Below, piece after piece: positions 61,137-64,000 of a stretch of 64,000 nucleotides of DNA. Position 1 is the first letter of the stretch. The number at the start of each line of letters is the position of its first letter. Source of the DNA: Streptomyces sp. Tu 3180 (GTDB lineage: Bacteria > Actinomycetota > Actinomycetes > Streptomycetales > Streptomycetaceae); contig NZ_WOXS01000002.1 of assembly GCF_009852415.1 (NCBI RefSeq), positions 5,806,001-5,870,000 of the forward strand. Direction: 5' to 3'. A program made the translations under genes and the position numbers. Below the pieces are notes generated by a model. It saw only the letters and a program-made list of their open reading frames with translations, was not told where the DNA came from and searched no databases.

Positions 61137-62006
61137 GTGACCCACACCGGCTCCGGCTCCACCTACGACCCCCCGGTGGAGCCCGTACGCGGTGCCCGTC
61201 ACACCACCGCACCCGCCCCCGCCCCGGCCACGGCGCGCGGACACGGGCCGCCGCCCCCCGCGGGCCGGCCCGTCGCCCTCGTCACCGGCGCGTCCTCGGG
61301 CATCGGCGCGGCCACGGCGCGGCGCTTCGCCGCCGGGGGCTGGCACCTGCTGCTCAGCGGACGGGACCGGCGCCGGCTGGAGGAGACGGCGTCCGGCACC
61401 TCGGCGGTCCTCCTGCCCGCCGACCTCGCCGCCCCGGAGGGGGCACGCCTGCTGGCTCAGGCCGCGCTGCGCCAGACCGGCCGGATCGACGTGCTGGTCG
61501 CCGGGGCGGGCATCGGCTGGGCGGGGCCGTTCCGGGCCATGCCGCACACCGACATCGACCGGGTGCTGTTCCTGGACCTCAACGCGACGCTGCACCTCGT
61601 ACGGGAGGTGCTGCCCTCCATGGTGACGGCCGGCAGGGGCCGGGTGGTCCTCGTCGGCTCGCTGGCCGGCTGCGTGGGCGTGCGGGAGGAAGCGGTGTAC
61701 TCCGCGGCCAAGGCCGGGCTCGCCGCGTTCGCCGAGGCGCTCCGGCAGGAGCTGCGCGGCACGGGCGTGGGGGTGACGCTCGTCGTGCCCGGCCCCGTGG
61801 ACACGCGCTTCTTCGACCGCCGCGGCCGGCCGTACGACCGCTCCCGTCCCCGCCCCGCCTCGCCCGTCAGCGTCGCGGGAGCGGTCTGGGACGCGGTCTC
61901 CCGGGGCCGCGACGACGCCTACGTCCCCGCCTGGCTCACCCTCCCGGGCCGCGTACGCGGCCTCACCCCCACCCTCTACCGCCGGCTCCTGAACCGCTTC
62001 GGGTGA
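61137..62006 (+). CDS. short-chain dehydrogenase/reductase
   Basis: A 289-aa classical SDR. An extended Pro/Ala/Thr-rich leader (about 40 residues) comes before PVALVTGASSGIGAATARRFAAGG (NAD(P) site). Then come VLVAGAGIGWAG, VVLVGSLAGCVGVREEAVYSAAKAGLAAFAEALRQEL (Ser, Tyr, Lys) and VPGPVDTRFF. The C-terminal VPAWLTLPGRVRGLTPTLYRRLLNRFG resembles SDRs associated with lipid substrates. GTG 61137 follows GGGAGA. It is divergent from hpnR, with which it may share a function in lipid modification. Confidence 0.85.
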   Translation: MTHTGSGSTYDPPVEPVRGARHTTAPAPAPATARGHGPPPPAGRPVALVTGASSGIGAATARRFAAGGWHLLLSGRDRRRLEETASGTSAVLLPADLAAPEGARLLAQAALRQTGRIDVLVAGAGIGWAGPFRAMPHTDIDRVLFLDLNATLHLVREVLPSMVTAGRGRVVLVGSLAGCVGVREEAVYSAAKAGLAAFAEALRQELRGTGVGVTLVVPGPVDTRFFDRRGRPYDRSRPRPASPVSVAGAVWDAVSRGRDDAYVPAWLTLPGRVRGLTPTLYRRLLNRFG

Positions 62007-62098
62007 GGAGCGCCACCGGCGGCGCGTCACCGCGCCTCCGTCCGGGTAGGGTCCCCCCGGTTCCCACCCGTCCGTCCGCACCGGTGGAGGGCACGGCC

Positions 62099-64000
62099 AT
62101 GACTCCCGAGCGCCGCGCCTTCCGCCGTCGCGCCGGCGACCGCTCCCGCGCGCCCGACCCCTACGACACCCTCCGCCGGCGCTGGCTCGACCTCACCCTC
62201 GGCACGGGATACGACCCGGACGCCGAGCCGTACGCCGCCCGTCTGGCCGGGACCGGTGAACGGGCCCGCTCCCTGCGCGCCGCGATGGACCCCGCCCCCC
62301 GCTCCCTCTGGCCCGGGCACCCGTTCGACCCTCCCGCCGGCATCACCCTCAGCTACGGCCGCCTGTGGACCATGACCCGGGCGTACGTCCAGCAGGGCAC
62401 CGGTTCCACCGGCGACCCGGGGCTGCTCGCGGACGTCCTGCGCGGCCTCGACCACCTCTTCGCGACCGTCTACCACCCCGGCACCACCCGCTACGGCAAC
62501 TGGTGGGAATGGCAGATCGGCAGCCCCCGCGCCCTGACCGACATCCTCGTCGCCCTGTACGAGCAGGCCGGCCCCGACCGCGTCGGCGCCGCCTGCGCGG
62601 CCCTGGACCACTTCGTCCCCGACTCCGCGCTCGCCGACTACTGCGGCACCTCGACCGGAGCCAACCGCGTCGACCTGTGCCGCGGCGTCGCCCTGCGCGG
62701 CGTCCTCGGCCGTGCCCCCGCGAAGATCGCCCTCGCCCGGGACGCGCTCTCCCCGGTCTTCCCGTACGTCACCCGGGGAGACGGCCTCCACGCCGACGGC
62801 TCGTTCGTCCAGCACACCCGGGTCGCCTACTCGGGAACGTACGGCCAGGTCCTGCTCGACGGCCTCGGCCGGCTCCTCGCACTGCTCGCCGGGTCCGCGT
62901 GGGAGGTCACGGACCCCGACCGGGACGTCGTCCTCGACAGCGTGGAGCACGCCTTCGCCCCGCTCGTCCACGACGGCCTGGTCATGGACAGCGTCAACGG
63001 ACGGGCCGTCAGCCGCGGTCACCTCAGGAGCGACGACCGGCCCGTCCTGCGCTCCGACCACTTCCACGGGCAGCAGCTCATCGCGGCCGTCGCGGTCCTC
63101 GCCGAGAGCGCGGGCCCGGCCGAACGCGACCGCTGGCACGCGCGGGTGAAGGGCTGGATCGAGCGGAACACCGTGTCCCCGGTCCTGACCGCGCCCCAGT
63201 ACGGCGTCGCCGACCTCGCGCGGCTGCACGCCATCGCCGCCGCACCGCTGCCCGCCGCACCCGAACCCACCGGGCACCGGCTCTTCGCCGCCATGGACCG
63301 CGCCGTGCACCGCCACCCCGGCCTCACCGTGAACATCGCCATGGCCAGCGACCGCATCGCCCACTACGAATGCGGCAACGGCGAGAACCCGCGCGGCTGG
63401 CACACCGGAGCCGGGATGGTCCTCTGGTGGGTCTCGGGCCGCGGCGACCAGTACACGGACTGGTTCTGGCCCACCGTGGACTGGTACCGCCTGCCCGGGA
63501 CCACCGTCTCCACCCGGCGCCTGCCCGACCGGGCCGGCGGCGAGTGGGGCGAGCCGAGGCCGGACGTGCGCTGGGTCGGCGGCACCACCGACGGCGCGTA
63601 CGCGGCGATCGGCCAGCACCTCAAGGGCCTCGGCTCGACCCTCGAGGCCCGCAAGTCCTGGTTCTGCGCCGCGGACGCGGTGATCTGCCTCGGCGCCGGC
63701 ATCACCTGCACCGACGGCGTCCCGGTCGAGACGGTCGTCGACAACCGCAACCTGGGGGAGTCCGGCACCCACGTCCTCACCCGCGGCCCGCGCTGGGCCC
63801 ACCTGGAGGGCCACGGCGGCTGGCTCGTCCTCGACGGCGACCTGCGGACCCTGCGCGAGGACCGCACCGGCGCCTGGTCCGACATCAACACCGCCGGCAC
63901 CACCGAGCGCCGCACCCGCCGCTGGCAGACCCTCTGGCTGCACCACGGCACCGATCCCACCGAGGCCTCCTACGCCTACGTCCTGCTGCCCGGCGCCTCC
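62099..64000 (+). CDS. polysaccharide lyase family 8 (hyaluronate/xanthan/chondroitin-type), 3' end beyond window
   Basis: 634 residues are visible with no stop. The alpha/alpha-toroid domain spans about 20-375, followed by the start of the beta-sandwich domain. Catalytic residues fit the family: Asn in YGNWWEWQIGSPRALTDIL (about 134), and His and Tyr in DGSFVQHTRVAYSGTYGQVLL (about 239 and 248). NIAMASDRIAHYECGNGENPRGWHTGAGM is also typical. These enzymes cleave acidic polysaccharides outside the cell by beta-elimination. Unusually, the N-terminus (MTPERRAFRRRAGDRSRAPDPYDTL) has an RR pair but no hydrophobic signal stretch. GGAGGG lies before ATG 62099. Confidence 0.9.
   Translation, partial: MTPERRAFRRRAGDRSRAPDPYDTLRRRWLDLTLGTGYDPDAEPYAARLAGTGERARSLRAAMDPAPRSLWPGHPFDPPAGITLSYGRLWTMTRAYVQQGTGSTGDPGLLADVLRGLDHLFATVYHPGTTRYGNWWEWQIGSPRALTDILVALYEQAGPDRVGAACAALDHFVPDSALADYCGTSTGANRVDLCRGVALRGVLGRAPAKIALARDALSPVFPYVTRGDGLHADGSFVQHTRVAYSGTYGQVLLDGLGRLLALLAGSAWEVTDPDRDVVLDSVEHAFAPLVHDGLVMDSVNGRAVSRGHLRSDDRPVLRSDHFHGQQLIAAVAVLAESAGPAERDRWHARVKGWIERNTVSPVLTAPQYGVADLARLHAIAAAPLPAAPEPTGHRLFAAMDRAVHRHPGLTVNIAMASDRIAHYECGNGENPRGWHTGAGMVLWWVSGRGDQYTDWFWPTVDWYRLPGTTVSTRRLPDRAGGEWGEPRPDVRWVGGTTDGAYAAIGQHLKGLGSTLEARKSWFCAADAVICLGAGITCTDGVPVETVVDNRNLGESGTHVLTRGPRWAHLEGHGGWLVLDGDLRTLREDRTGAWSDINTAGTTERRTRRWQTLWLHHGTDPTEASYAYVLLPGAS

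Noticed and set aside
56994..62081. 1695-residue minus-strand open frame across several genes
   Set aside because: Covers glycosyltransferase, DMT, hpnR and SDR genes in a wrong frame; not coding.

Overview
The window is a high-GC, gene-dense stretch of actinobacterial chromosome, almost certainly Streptomyces. The evidence is the extreme third-position GC, many GTG starts, many start/stop overlaps, long GC-rich hairpin terminators without T-tracts, and a gene order (mnmA, ligA, GGDEF-EAL, gatC-gatA-small ORF-gatB, ilvB-ilvN-ilvC-serA, putative proline catabolism, leuB, ilvE, ureAB-ureC, cimA) that I recognise as a conserved Streptomyces core block. I see no insertion sequence, prophage, CRISPR array, rRNA or tRNA gene. 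Both edges cut a gene: an amidase-like secreted protein on the left and a family 8 polysaccharide lyase on the right.

Layout. Positions 1-8204 hold housekeeping and small-enzyme genes: amidase fragment, tRNA thiolase mnmA, alpha/beta hydrolase, DUF427, methyltransferase, LOG-family protein, SDR, MetE-like protein and NAD+-dependent DNA ligase ligA. At 8464-10704 lies a c-di-GMP enzyme (RmdB-like). At 11014-14575 is the tRNA amidotransferase operon gatC-gatA-orf-gatB, closed by a 21-bp-arm terminator. From 14647 to 26933 come a methyltransferase, an MMPL exporter, a GNAT acetyltransferase, small membrane proteins, a large LAL/LuxR regulator, a lipoprotein sugar dehydrogenase, an aldo/keto reductase and a 2-hydroxyacid dehydrogenase. 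A second GGDEF-EAL protein (27327-30319) sits next to the branched-chain amino-acid block.

From 30353 to 45700 the theme is amino acids: leader peptide and attenuator, ilvB, ilvN, ilvC, serA, a TetR/MFS pair, a PucR regulator with putB-pruA, leuB and ilvE. cimA (52751-54355), which supplies 2-oxobutyrate for isoleucine, belongs to the same theme and has its own leader with two consecutive Ile codons and an attenuator-like hairpin. Between them (45775-51701) lies a compact nitrogen cassette: NCS1 permease, urease-type ureAB and ureC, agmatine deiminase and a TetR regulator. Two related palindromes are placed symmetrically in front of the two divergent transcription units. The right end (54451-64000) has a glycine-rich secreted/membrane protein, YceI, and a lipid/sugar-looking group: glycosyltransferase, DMT transporter, an HpnR-type radical SAM hopanoid methylase, SDR and polysaccharide lyase.

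Caution on sequence quality: four genes (ligA, the 14.6-kb methyltransferase, the 27-kb GGDEF-EAL gene and the 51.8-kb beta-propeller protein) are each broken by what looks like a single-base indel in a C/G-rich run, and a fifth small gene (55830-56183) has one in-frame stop. Several of these may be sequencing errors rather than biology.
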